The position numbers and the translations under genes are program-made. Under the pieces are notes generated by a model. That model worked only from the letters and a program-made list of their open reading frames with translations, was not told the DNA's origin and searched no databases. From Ianthella basta (Eukaryota > Porifera > Demospongiae > Verongiida > Ianthellidae): DNA of 64,000 bases. How positions within the stretch are numbered: position 1 is the first letter of the stretch; every line of letters begins with the position of its first letter. Shown in pieces: positions 39,704 through 51,312 of this stretch. The stretch is taken from positions 585,001 through 649,000 of the forward strand of contig OZ025888.1 of NCBI GenBank assembly GCA_964019415.1. Reading direction: 5' to 3'.

Positions 39704-40289
39704 TGTCTCCCCCTGCAATTGGCTTACACGCGGATGCCCCCGAAGACCGATTGCTCAGACGTCACCTTCCACGCCCTTGGCTTCACACCGTAAGGTAGAC
39801 TGACTATGATCGTCCTAAGCCAGGGGGGGTCGCACAAGGTCCTGGAGTTGCGCAAGACCAAGCCAATTTTAATTACATTCCTGACATTCCAATCGTGTCC
39901 CCGTGTATCGTGTATAGCTCCCTGTGATCCAAGGCCGATCGTGTGTCTACCCTGAGCGATGCCAGTGCCTTGTGCTTCTTTTGCGCCCCTGGCATGACCC
40001 ATACGCACGTTGCGGAGGGGCCAGACGATGGATTAGGCTTACCTGTTGGACTGATTTCACGATTTAGGAGTCACAAGTTTTGGGAACGTTTCTTGGGGAT
40101 TGCCAATACTAACTATAGCACTTCAGCCATTTCTGGCATCCCTGCTGGCTGTCGTAAGTGTGTACGGATCCCAAACGATTGTATGTTATTGTACGTGGCT
40201 GCCGATTATACTCCCTTTGCAGAAGCAGTCAACTTATCAGTCTTGCAGTCCTGAAGTGGTCAACGAGAACTCGCTACCAGCTTTCAAGG
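39704..40289. other. Upstream of the CARD/ROCO gene; no gene supported
   Basis: Would include the promoter of the minus-strand gene. A 103-codon plus-strand frame (39943-40254) has no recognisable motif and is not called. Confidence 0.4.
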
Positions 40290-40720
40290 AGTCACTTCCC
40301 CAGCAGCGCTTGCTCTGTCCTATCAACTTCATCATGGACAACTTTGGCTTTTCGTGCACTTCCTTCCTCCATTCGTCCTTTACATTTCTCCAAGCCACAC
40401 TCAGCAACATACATTTTCACTTCCGCCTCTGACAGCTCCCAGACCACACCACCACTCATGTCCTGCCACCCAAATCTACCAATACACCTGCCAATGCTTC
40501 TCATCCAGCTTCCCTACCACACTCCACTGCCTGCAACACGACCTTCCTCAGCAGTCTGCCTTCATATATCTTACTTGTCAACACCTTATACCAGAACTGC
40601 ACGCACCTCACTCTTACCTCCCACACTACTGGTAGAGATTCCAACTCCATCATCAATGATACCTTTGGGTGTAAGGTACCCACCCCAAAGAACAAGCAGA
40701 AGGCACACATCTGTACTTGT
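40290..40720 (-). mobile_element. LINE fragment, degenerate 3' coding end
   Basis: Minus frames 40501-40710 (GVGTLHPKVSLMMELESLP, VQFWYKVL, RLLRKVVLQAV) and 40292-40504 resemble the region after the reverse-transcriptase domain of many non-LTR elements (LGV-TP..L..ELG-P....R...FW..L). Stops and a frame change separate the parts. No polymerase core is present. Family uncertain. Confidence 0.5.
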
Positions 40721-41630
40721 TATAAGATTTGCATAAAATCAAACCATCCACAGAGAATACATTAATAATGTGTGCCTAATACATGTAATGTATTACAGCT
40801 GTGCATGTGATAAGCAGAAGAGATCACTCGGTCAAGCTACTAGTCTACTGTGCAATCCAGGTTGATGAGCTACCAGTTATAGCATTAGGATGAAGCCAAC
40901 ACAGACCGGAAGAGGGGTTAGGAATCTGAAGAGAGGTGAAACAGGAGGAAGTGTCAAGACCAGTAGTCACATGCTATTCTAGTCTCGCATCCAGCCCCCG
41001 GTTCTCTGTCAGCCTATATATTATTGCGCAGGAACGTCTGGATTCGAGACTAATACTATATAGCTAGCTACCCCTATGATATTGAAGAGAATGCAATACC
41101 ACTGCAAGCTACAAATAAATATATAGAAGACATGTACACATGCACACTGTGCACGTGCTCATCCAGTATTGGATGTGAAAAGAAAGCTATATAATCATAT
41201 GGTGAAGGTTCAGGATACTAGCCAAAAATTGACATATATTCTAATATCTCCAACATTAATTTTTGGTAGCATGCAGCTATCTTTAAATAGGGAATGATGC
41301 CCAGTGCATTGAGCACTCACTCATCTATAAAGATTATGGTAACAGAGCATGATGTGATACATGCACTAAAGTGCACATGTACAGTTTCAGGTGCATATGA
41401 GTACATATGCATGTGTCACCATTTGACACTCTCACTTCACTAAAGGTACATACGTATGCAGACTAGTCCATGAATCCATGTATCATGCAGTCAATCACAC
41501 AAAATGTATGAAATTTCATTGCACAATTATAACAATAAAATCGAGTAGCTATATATATAGCTAGAGTGTGTTAGCTAACAAAGTTTGACAGCTATTAGCT
41601 AGCTGGACTACTTGGTAACTAGCTAGCTAG
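40721..41630. other. AT-rich intergenic, no gene seen
   Basis: Contains foldback element 4 and otherwise unique AT-rich sequence with several AGCTAGCTAGC runs. Confidence 0.5.
40980..41052. mobile_element. Foldback element 4, TAGTCTCG ends
   Basis: A 73-bp unit from TAGTCTCGCATCCAG to CTGGATTCGAGACTA, with 15-bp near-perfect arms. It shares its terminal octamer with the foldbacks at 27.6-28.0 kb, 13 kb away. Confidence 0.7.
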
Positions 41631-41993
41631 CTATATAACTAGATGAACATTTCCACTCTTTCTCCGCTGGAACTGCCTGAGGCCACATTTAGAAGCAACC
41701 AAACCAGATACATGCACAGCTCCACTGCCTAAAGTAGTGCTAGAGGGCACTTCAATGGTGTCCACAGGACTAGCTATACTGATGCATGTGTCTGGGATCA
41801 AAACCTGATCACAACAGAAAGAATGAGAGCAGTAGATTGATGTGAATAGCCATAACAAAGAGACTCAGCCTTGACTTGCACAAGCACATGAGAAAGTCTA
41901 TAACTACAAGCATATACCACCGCAACACCCTCCACCCAAGAAACAGAATTAACAAGATCCATACTCGATCCATACCTTTGGTGGAGATGCCAT
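41631..41993 (-). pseudogene. Truncated tandem copy of the NHL gene
   Basis: Exon 1 (41976-41993, MASPPK then GTATGG) and exon 2 (41631-41804) mirror the start of the gene at 42495-43770. The shared block PVDTIEVP...SGLVASKCG is followed by an unrelated basic tail (RQFQRRKSGNVHLVI) and a TAG. The 63-residue product would lack the propeller. It could still be translated, so pseudogene is an inference. Confidence 0.65.
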
Positions 41994-42494
41994 TTTTCGT
42001 TGCAAAAATGGCTGCTAATTGGAAACCTTCTCATCAGGAAATGCCACGAGTTGTATTATTTAGTAATTAATTAGATAATCACACCAAAATTTTATTTTGT
42101 ATGGAATTTCAGTGTTATACTGAATTCAAAGAATGGACTAAATTCATTTCATTTAGCTAACTAGCTGTTAGCTAGGTAAATTGAATTTGTAGCTACAAAC
42201 ATAATTTTACAATTTCAAGGGCTGCATAGTTGAATAATAGTAAATAATTTTTATGTACACTTTCGAAAATAGTAATGTATAATAAAATGACATAAAATGA
42301 AACTCATAGTAGCTAGCTATAATATAATCATTGCTAAGTGACAGGGAAAACTATAGCAAGAAAAAGAGAAAAAACAGCTGTACAGATCATATAGATATAA
42401 ACATAATCATATAATTACACAAACATAATGATAACAATTTTAAAACAATGCTATCTTATTATTACAGTACAGTTAACTAAAGTTTAGTAATTAT
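41994..42494. other. AT-rich spacer between the two NHL copies
   Basis: No gene. Contains the 3' flank of the intact NHL gene and the upstream side of the truncated copy. Confidence 0.5.
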
Positions 42495-43770
42495 TTAAAA
42501 CACTTTAATATTACTATCCCCAGAATCAGAAATACACAAATATCCATCACAATCTACCGCTATTCCAAACGGTTCTGCTTCATCCCATGAAAACTTGTTG
42601 ACATAATCACCATTACTTTTAAACACGTGGATGCAATTGTCGTCACTGCTTAAGAATAGGTAATCATCTCCTGTTAAACAGATTGAAATCACTCGTGCTA
42701 TCACTCCATCCCTGTACTCATCACATCCAATCTGTCTCTTCAGTGTACCATCAAAAGTACTTAACACATTAATGCAGTTGTCAGCGGCAACAAACAGCTC
42801 ACCACCACTGCCAACAAACATCTGGCCTGGTGTAAATCGTTTGGGGTCAAAGTCCATGTCATCATTATCATCCTGATACTCATCATAGTCATCTTCATCA
42901 TCCTCATCATCTTGTCCGCAATAGATGGTCACCCACTCCGATTGTCCCACTGACTTCTTCACAATGGTATCCACATGATCATTGGATGAGACAAAAATGT
43001 CACCTTCGGGACTGCAAGCAACCCCAATTGGGTTGTCCACTGGCACCTCAAGGTGGGGTAGTGCCTTACCATTCATATTGAAACGCAGCAAGGAGTCCCG
43101 ATCACGCATGGCAATGATGATGTTGTTATGTCTATCAAAGGCCATCTGGAAGACGTAGGAGAACTTAGGACAGTTCAGTGGGAAATTGAGCACATGTTTT
43201 CTCTCGTGGTTGTAGATAAACATCTTCTCATCATTCTCCTCCAGAACTGCCATGAAGCCACAACTAGAAGCCACTAAACCAGACAGACTCCCTCGGCCTG
43301 GTCCATCGCTGTAGGGCACTTCAATGGTGTCCACAGGTTCACGGATGCGGCTGGGGTCAAGACCTGCTCGCAACTGCAAGGAGTAAGATTAGAGGAAGGA
43401 TTCTGGCATTCCGTTAGCTAGTGAATAACACACTCTCAAAGCGCATGCATCCCGCGCTCACACGCACACACACATGCACGCACACACACCAAACGAATTA
43501 CTTAACCACAACGTCTGTATCACTGGATAGCCTGCACAGAGACGTACTCCGTTGGACAAGGATGAATTTTAGCTATCTGAATAAGGGACGAAAACTATCC
43601 CTTTACGAACACGCGAATAGGCGCGTGTCACTTGGAAATACAGGGGAAAGGGAGATTTTTTAATGCAGGTCAAGTAGTATAGATCAATATACAGCCTGTA
43701 CCGCATCACATCCTGCCCAAACCACAGAACAAATAATTCCGTTACGGCATACCTTCGGTAGAGACGCCAT
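42495..43770 (-). CDS. NHL-repeat beta-propeller protein
   Basis: Two exons, 43753-43770 (MASLPK) and 42495-43373, giving 298 aa. Repeated propeller blades can be seen: FSYVFQMAFDRHNNIIIAMR, NPIGVACSPEGDIFVSSND, MFVGSGGELFVAADNCINVL, SICLTGDDYLFLSSDDNCIHVF and PFGIAVDCDGYLCISDSGDS. These fit the NHL/6-bladed propeller pattern seen in TRIM-NHL and related proteins, but no RING, B-box, signal peptide or membrane segment is present. An Asp/Glu-rich insert (DDEDDEDDYDEYQDD) lies between two blades. The 6-codon first exon is supported by the same arrangement in the truncated copy. Function unknown. Confidence 0.75.
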
Positions 43771-44479
43771 GGGTAGCTAGCTTGTAAAAATGCCTGCCAA
43801 TAACAGCAGTGATCTTTTATAGATGCATGTGTGGAAAGTTCTAGACAAAGTGACACTACACATTGTTACATGACAGCAGGTGATCGGAGCCTCTGGGAGA
43901 CGTGCCTTCACAACACAATTTTATTCAACCTCATGAGGGTGACAGCTCATGATTGCTTATGTCACGCGGGTTTTAATGGCACAGATAATAAGAAATCGAG
44001 TCGAAATGTATAGAAATGGTAAGTCTACTTTCCTTGAATAAAAGATAATTATAATTATAATACAGTAACTATGAGCAATGCATATATCACTGTAAAAATT
44101 GATGTGCTAAAACAGCACACTTAGGTGTGCTGTTTGCATGCATGTCTCCCAAAATAGCACATTTTTGCTGTGCTGTTTCAAGGTTTCAAGGCTCTATACA
44201 GAATTACAACGGACATGACACGAGCATACAAAAACTACGGAAGGAAAAGATGTGAATGTCCCACTGAACAACTTCTTTGCTTATTGCCGAGCTATTTGAA
44301 GGCATCCAAGAGACCTCAGTCAAACTGGAAATGAAACAATAGAAGCTTTTCTTCTAAAGTTTGGCAAAGGGCTCAATGATATATTGTAAGATTTAAAGCT
44401 GGGACTAGATCAGCCGACTGCATGATTTTCACACGATGAATACACAGCAACTGTTTTGGGTTTTGGTCGATAGGCTGAC
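43771..44479. other. Intergenic before the satellite
   Basis: Contains a perfect hairpin at about 44111-44134 (AACAGCACAC, loop TTAG, GTGTGCTGTT). The plus strand at 44180-44440 has the feel of broken coding sequence but no family is recognisable. Confidence 0.4.
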
Positions 44480-47400
44480 CCATCTTGTCTAATCTTACCT
44501 CTTACCTCTTCATATCCTGCCAGATCTTACCTTGTCATATCTTGCCTTATATTACCTTGGCGTATCTTGCCAAATCTTGCCTAATCTTACCTTGTCATAT
44601 CTTGCCAAATCTTGCCTAATCTTACCTCTGTCATATCTTGACAAATCTTACCTAATCTTACCTTGTCATATCTTGCCAAATCTTGCCTAATCTTACCTTG
44701 TTGTATCTTGCCAGATCTCACCTTGTCGTATCTTGCCAGATCTTACCTTGGCGTATCTTGCCAAAACTTGCCAAATCTTACCTTGTCATATCTTGCCAAA
44801 TCTTGCCTGAATTTACCTCGTCATACCTTGCCAAATCTTGCCTAATCTTACCTCTTCATATCCTGCCAGATCTTACCTTGTCATATCTTGCTAAATCATG
44901 CCTTATTTTACCTTGGCGTATCTTGCCAAATCTTGCCTAATCTTACCTTGTCATATCTTGCCAAATCTTGCCTAATCTTACCTTGTCATATCTTGCCAAA
45001 TCTTGCCTAATCTCACCTTGTCGTATCTTGCCAGATCTTACCTTGTCGTATCTTGCCAGATCTTACCTTGTCTTATCTTGCCAAATCTTGCCTAATCTTA
45101 CCTTGGCGTATCTTGCCAAATCTTGCCTAATCTTACCTTCAGTTGTTGCATCTTGCCAAATCTTGCCTAAACTTACCTTGTCATATCTTGCCAAATCTTG
45201 TCTAATCTTACCTCTTCATATCCTGTCAGATCTTACCTTGTCATATCTTGCCAAATCTTGCCTAATCTTACCTTGGCGTATCTTGCCAAATCTTGCCTAA
45301 TCTTACCATGTCATATCTTGCCAAATCTTGCCTAATCTTACCTCTGTTGTATCTTGCCAAATCTTGCCTAGTCTTACCTTGTCATATCTTGCCAAATCTT
45401 GCCTAATCTTACCTCTGTCATATCTTGTCAAATCTTGCCTAATCTTACCTTGTCATATCTTGCCAAATCTTGCCTAATCTTACCTTGGCGTATCTAACCA
45501 GATCTTACCTTGTCGAATCTTGCCAGATCTTACCTTGTCATCTCTTGACAAATCTTACCTCGTCATATCTTGCCAAATCTTGCCTAATCTTACCTTGGCG
45601 TATCTTGACAAATCTTGCCAAATCTTCCCTCTGTCATATCTTGCCAAATCTTGCCTAATCTTATCTTGTCGTATATTGCCAAATCTTGCCTAATCTAACC
45701 TTGTTGTATCTTGCCAGATCTTACCTTGTCGTATCTTGCCAGATCTTATCTTGTCATATCTTGCCAAATCTTGCCAAATCTTACCTTGGCGTCTCTTGCC
45801 AAATCTTGCCAAATCCAACCTTGTCATATTTTGCCTAATCTTACCTTGTTGTATCTTGCCAAATCTTACCTTTTCGTATCTTGCCAGATCTTACCTTGTC
45901 AAATCTTGCCAGATCTTACCTTGTCGTATCTTGCCAGATCTTACCTTGTCATATCTTGCCAAATCTTGCCTAATCTTACCTTGGCGTATCTTGACAAATC
46001 TTGCCAAATCTTACCTTGTCATATCTTGCCAAATCTTGCCTAATCTAACCTTGTCGTATCTTGCCAGATCTTACCTTGTCGTATCTTGCCAGATCTTACC
46101 TTGTCATATCTTGCCAAATCTTGCCTAATCTTATATTGGCGTCTATTGCCAAATCCTGCCAAATCTTACCTTGTCATATTTTGCCAAATCTTGACTAATC
46201 TTACCTTGTCGTATCTTGCCTAATCTTACCTTGTCATATCTTGCCAAATCTTGCCTAATCTTACCTTGTCATATCTTGCCACATCTTGCCTTGTCATATC
46301 TTGCCAGATCTTACCTTGTCATATCTTGCCAAATATTGCCTAATCTTACCTTGGCGTATCTTGCCAAATCTTGCCAAATCTTACATTGTCATATCTTGCA
46401 AAATCTTGCCTAATCTTACCTTGTCGTATCTTGACAAATCTTGCCTAATCTTACCTTGTCATATCTTGCCAAATCTTGCCTAATCTAACCTTGTTGTATC
46501 TTGCCAGATCTTACCTTGTTGTATCTTGCCAGATCTTACCTTGTCATATCTTGCCAAATCTTGCCTAATCTTACCTTGGCGTCTCTTGCCAAATCTTGCC
46601 AAATCTTACCTTGTCATATTTTGCCAAATCTTACCTTATCATATCTTGCCAAATCTTGCAAATTCTTACCTTGTCATATCTTGCCAAATCTTGCCTAATC
46701 TTACCTTGTCGTATCTTGCCAAATCTTACCTTATCGTATCTTGCCAGATCTTACCTTGTCGAATCTCGCCAGATCTTACCTTGTCGTATCTTGCCAGATC
46801 TTACCTTGTCATATCTTGCCAAATCTTGCCTAATCTTACCTTGGCATATCTTGACAAATCTTGCCAAATCTTACCTTGTCATATCTTGCCAAATCTTGCC
46901 TAATCTAACCTTGTCGTATCTTGCCAGATCTTACCTTGTCGTATCTTGCCAGATCTTACCTTGTCATATCTTGCCAAATCTTGCCTAATCTTATATTGGC
47001 GTCTCTTGCCAAATCTTGCCAAATCTTACCTTGTCATATTTTGCCATATCTTGACTAATCTTACCTTGTCGTATCTTGCCAAATCTTACCTTGTCATATC
47101 TTGCCAAATCTTGCCTAATCTTACCTTGTCATACTTTGTCAAATCTTGCCTAATCTTACCTTGTCATATCTTGCCACATCTTGCCTTGTCATATCTTGCC
47201 AGATCTTACCTTGGCATATCTTGCCAAATTTTGCCTAATCTTACCTTGGCGTATCTTGCCAAATCTTGCATAATCTTACATTGTCATATCTTGCCAAATC
47301 TTGCCTAACCTTACCTTGTCGTATCTTGCCAAATCTTGCCTAATCTTACCTTGTCATATCTTGCCAAATCTTGCCTAATCTTACCTTGTCATATGTTGCC

Positions 47401-50400
47401 AAATCTTGCCTAATCTTACCTTGTCATATCTTGCCAAATCTTGCCTAATCTTACCTTGTCATATCTTGCCAAATCTTGCCTAATCTTACCTTGGCGTATC
47501 TTGCCAAATCTTGCCTAATCTTACCTTGGCGTATCTTGCCAAATCTTGCCTAATCTTACCTTCAGTTGTTGTATCTTGCCAAATCTTGCCTAAACTTACC
47601 TTGTCATATCTTGCCAAATCTTGCTTTATTTTACCTTGGCGTATCTTGCCAAATCTTGCCTAATCTTACATTGTCATATCTTGCCAAATCTTGCCTAATC
47701 TTACCTTGTCGTATTTTGCCAGATCTTACCTTGTCGTATCTTGCCAGATCATACCTGGTCATATCTTGCCAACTTGCCTAATCTTACCTTGTCGTATCTT
47801 GCCAAATCTTGCCTAATCTTACCTTGGCGTATCTTGACAAATCTTGCCAAATCTTACCTTGTCATATCTTGCCAAATCTTGCCTAATCTAACCTTGTCGT
47901 ATCTTGCCAGATCTTACCTTGTCGTATCTTGCCAGATCTTACCTTGTCATATCTTGCCAAATCTTGCCTAATCTTATATTGGCGTATCTTGCCAAATCTT
48001 GCTAAATCTTACCTTGTCATATTTTGCCATATCTTGACTAATCTTACCTTGTCGTATCTTGCCAAATCTTATTTTGTCATATCTTGCCAAATCTTGCCTA
48101 ATCTTACCATGTCATACCTTGCCAAATCTTGCCTAATCTTACCTTGTCATATCTTGCCACATCTTGCCTTGTAATATCTTGCCAGATCTTACCTTGTCAT
48201 ATCTTGCCAAATTTTGCCTAATCTTACCTTGGCGTATCTTGCAAAATCTTGCCAAATCTTACATTGTCATATCTTGCCATATCTTGACTAATCTTACCTT
48301 GTCGTATCTTGCCAAATCTTACTTTGTCATATCTTGCCAAATCTTGCCTAATCTTACCATGTCATACCTTGCCAAATCTTGCCTAATCTTACCTTGTCAT
48401 ATCTTGCCACATCTTGCCTTGTCATATCTTGCCAGATCTTACCTTGTCATATCTTGCCAAATTTTGCCTAATCTTACCTTGGCGTATCTTGCAAAATCTT
48501 GCCAAATCTTACCTTGTCATATCTTGCCAAATCTTGCCTAACCTTACCTTGTCGTATCTTGCCACATCTTGCCTAATCTTACCTTGTCATATCTTGCCAA
48601 ATCTTGCCTAATCTTACCTTGTCATATCTTGCCAAATCTTGCCTAATCTTACCTTGTCATATCTTGCCAAATCTTGCCTAATCTTACCTTGGCGTATCTT
48701 GCCAAATCTTGCCTAATCTTACCTTCAGTTGTTGTATCTTGCCAAATCTTGCCTAGTAAATTTATCTTGTAATATCTTGCCAAATCTTGCCTAATCTTAC
48801 CTTTGCGTATCTTGCCAAATCTTGCTTAATCTTACCTTGCCATATCTTGCCAAATCTTGCCTAATCTTACCTCTGTTGTATCTTGCCAAATCTTGCCAAA
48901 TCTAACCTTGTCATATTTTGCCAAATTTTGACTAATCTTACCTTTGCGTATCTTGCCAAATCTTGCTTAATCTTACCTTGCCATATCTTGCCAAATCTTG
49001 CCTAATCTTACCTCTGTTGTATCTTGCCAAATCTTGCCAAATCTAACCTTGTCATATTTTGCCAAATTTTGACTAATCTTACCTTGTCGTATCTTGCCAA
49101 ATCTTACCTTGTCATATCTTGCCAAATGTTACCTTATCATATCTTGCCAAATCTCGCGAAATCTTACCATGTCATATCTTGCCAAATCTTGCCTAATCTT
49201 ACCTTGTTGTATCTTGCCAAATCTTACCTTATTGTATCTTGCCAGATCTTACCTTGTCGAATCTTGCCAGATCTTACCTTGTCATCTCTTGCCAAATCTT
49301 ACCTTGTCATATCTTGCCAAATCTTGCCTAATCTTACCTTGGCGTATCTTGACAAATCTTGCCAAATCTTACCTTGTCATATTTTGCCAAATCTTACCTT
49401 ATCATATCTTGCCAAATCTTGCAAAATCTTACCATGTCATATCTTGCCAAATCTTACCTAATCTTACCTTGGCGTATCTAGCCAGATCTTACCTTGTCGA
49501 ATCTTGCCAGATCTTACCTTGTCATCTCTTGACAAATCTTACCTCGTCATATATTGCCAAATCTTGCCTAATCTTACCTTGGCGTATCTTAACAAATCTT
49601 GCCAAATCTTTCCTCTGTCATATCTTGCAAAACTTGCCTAATCTTACCTTGTCGTATCTTGCCAAATCTTGCCTAATCTAACCATCTTGTATCTTGCCAG
49701 ATCTTACCTTGTCGTATCTTGCCAGATCTTACCTTGTCATATCTTGCCAAATCTTGCCTAATCTTACCTTGGCGTCTCTTGCCAAATCTTGCCAAATCTT
49801 ACCTTGTCATATTTTGCCAAATCTTACCTTATCATATCTTGCCAAATCTAGCAAATTCTTACCTTGTCATATCTTGCCAAATCTTGCCTAATCTTACCTT
49901 GTCGTATCTTGCCAAATCTTACCTTTTCGTATCTTGCCAAATCTCACCTTGTCAAATCTTGCCAGATCTTACCTGGTCATATCTTGCCAGATCTTACCTT
50001 GTCATATCTTGCCAAATCTTGCCTAATCTTACCTTGGCGTATCTTGACAAATCTTGCCAAATCTTACCTTGTCATATCTTGCCAAATCTTGACTAATCTA
50101 ACCTTGTCGTATCTTGCCAGATCTTACCTTGTCGTATCTTGCCAGATCTTACCTTGTCATATCTTGCCAAATCTTGCCTAATCTTATATTGGCGTCTATT
50201 GCCAAATCCTGCCAAATCTTACCTTGTCATATTTTGCCAAATCTTGATTAATCTTACCTTGTCGTATCTTGCCAGATCTTACCTTGTCATATCTTGCCAA
50301 ATCTTGCCTAATCTTACCTTGTCATATCTTGCCACATCTTGCCTTGTCATATCTTGCCAGATCTTACCTTGTCATATCTTGCCAAATATTGCCTAATCTT

Positions 50401-50963
50401 ACCTTGGCGTATCTTGCCAAATCTTGCCAAATCTTACATTGTCATATCTTGCCAAATCTTGCCTAATCTTACCTTGTCGTATCTTGCCAAATCTTGCCTA
50501 ATCTTACCTTGTCATATCTTGCCAAATCTTGCCTAATCTAACCTTGTTGTATCTTGCCATATCTTACCTTGTCGTATCTTGCCAGATCTTACCTTGTCAT
50601 ATCTTGCAATATCTTGCCTAATCTTACCTTGTCGAATCTTGCCAAATCTTACCTTTTCGTATCTTGCCAGATCTTACCTTGTCAAATCTTGCCAGATCTT
50701 ACCTTGTCGTATCTTGCCAGATCTTACCTTGTCATATCTTGCCAAATCTTGCCTAATCTTACCTTGGCGTATCTTGACAAATCTTGCCACATCTTACCTT
50801 GTCATATCTTGCCAAATCTTGCCTAATCTAACCTTGTCGTATCTTGCCAGATCTTACCTTGTCATATCTTGCCAAATCTTGCCTAATCTTATATTGGCGT
50901 CTATTGCCAAATCTTGCCAAATCTTACTTTGTCATATTTTGCCAAATCTTGACTAATCTTACC

Positions 50964-51034
50964 TTTGTTGCTTGAAGGATCACTGGGCTTATACCACCAA
51001 CCAACTACACCAGTATTGGTGTTACAGTTGGTTG
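50964..51034 (+). repeat. Left inverted repeat of the hammerhead element
   Basis: 71 bp, beginning TTTGTTGCTTGAAGG, inserted directly after a satellite ATCTTACC module. Confidence 0.9.
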
Positions 51035-51115
51035 CTTCTATGTGTTGAAACCACAAGTGTTTTAGCTTGTGGTGAATACATATGGAGGTGGCATTCATCC
51101 TATTACCATCAGTAC

Positions 51116-51160
51116 GCCACACTGATGAGCCCCAATCAGGGCGAAACAGCTGTCTGTGGC
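51116..51160 (+). ncRNA. Type I hammerhead ribozyme
   Basis: Stem I: GCCACA (51116-51121) pairs with TGTGGC (51155-51160). Core CTGATGA 51122-51128. Stem II: GCCC (51129-51132), loop CAATCA, GGGC (51139-51142). GAAA 51143-51146. Stem III is minimal: A-C-A against U-G-U around a GC loop, or pairing in a dimer because ACAGCTGT is self-complementary. The predicted cleavage site is GTC, after C51154. A distal part of stem I, CATCCTA (51096-51102) with TAGGATG (51174-51180), closes an internal loop, as natural type I hammerheads need for loop contacts. Every invariant core base is present, so self-cleavage of plus-strand RNA is expected. Confidence 0.85.
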
Positions 51161-51241
51161 TCTTCCATCTTTGTAGGATGTTAGGGGGAAGGGAATCACT
51201 GGCTGCCAACTTACCAACTTAATAGGGCCTTTTGGGCCTCC

Positions 51242-51312
51242 CAACCAACTGTAACACCAATACTGGTGTAGTTGGTTGGTGGTATAAGCCAAGTGATCCT
51301 TCAAGCAACAAA
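51242..51312 (-). repeat. Right inverted repeat of the hammerhead element
   Basis: Reverse complement of the left arm with one mismatch (TGGGC against TTGGC). Near-identity suggests a recent origin or conversion between the arms. Confidence 0.9.

Noticed and set aside
50901-51304. Minus-strand frames of 102 and 69 codons across the hammerhead element
   Set aside because: They run through the inverted arms and the ribozyme, with no recognised domain.
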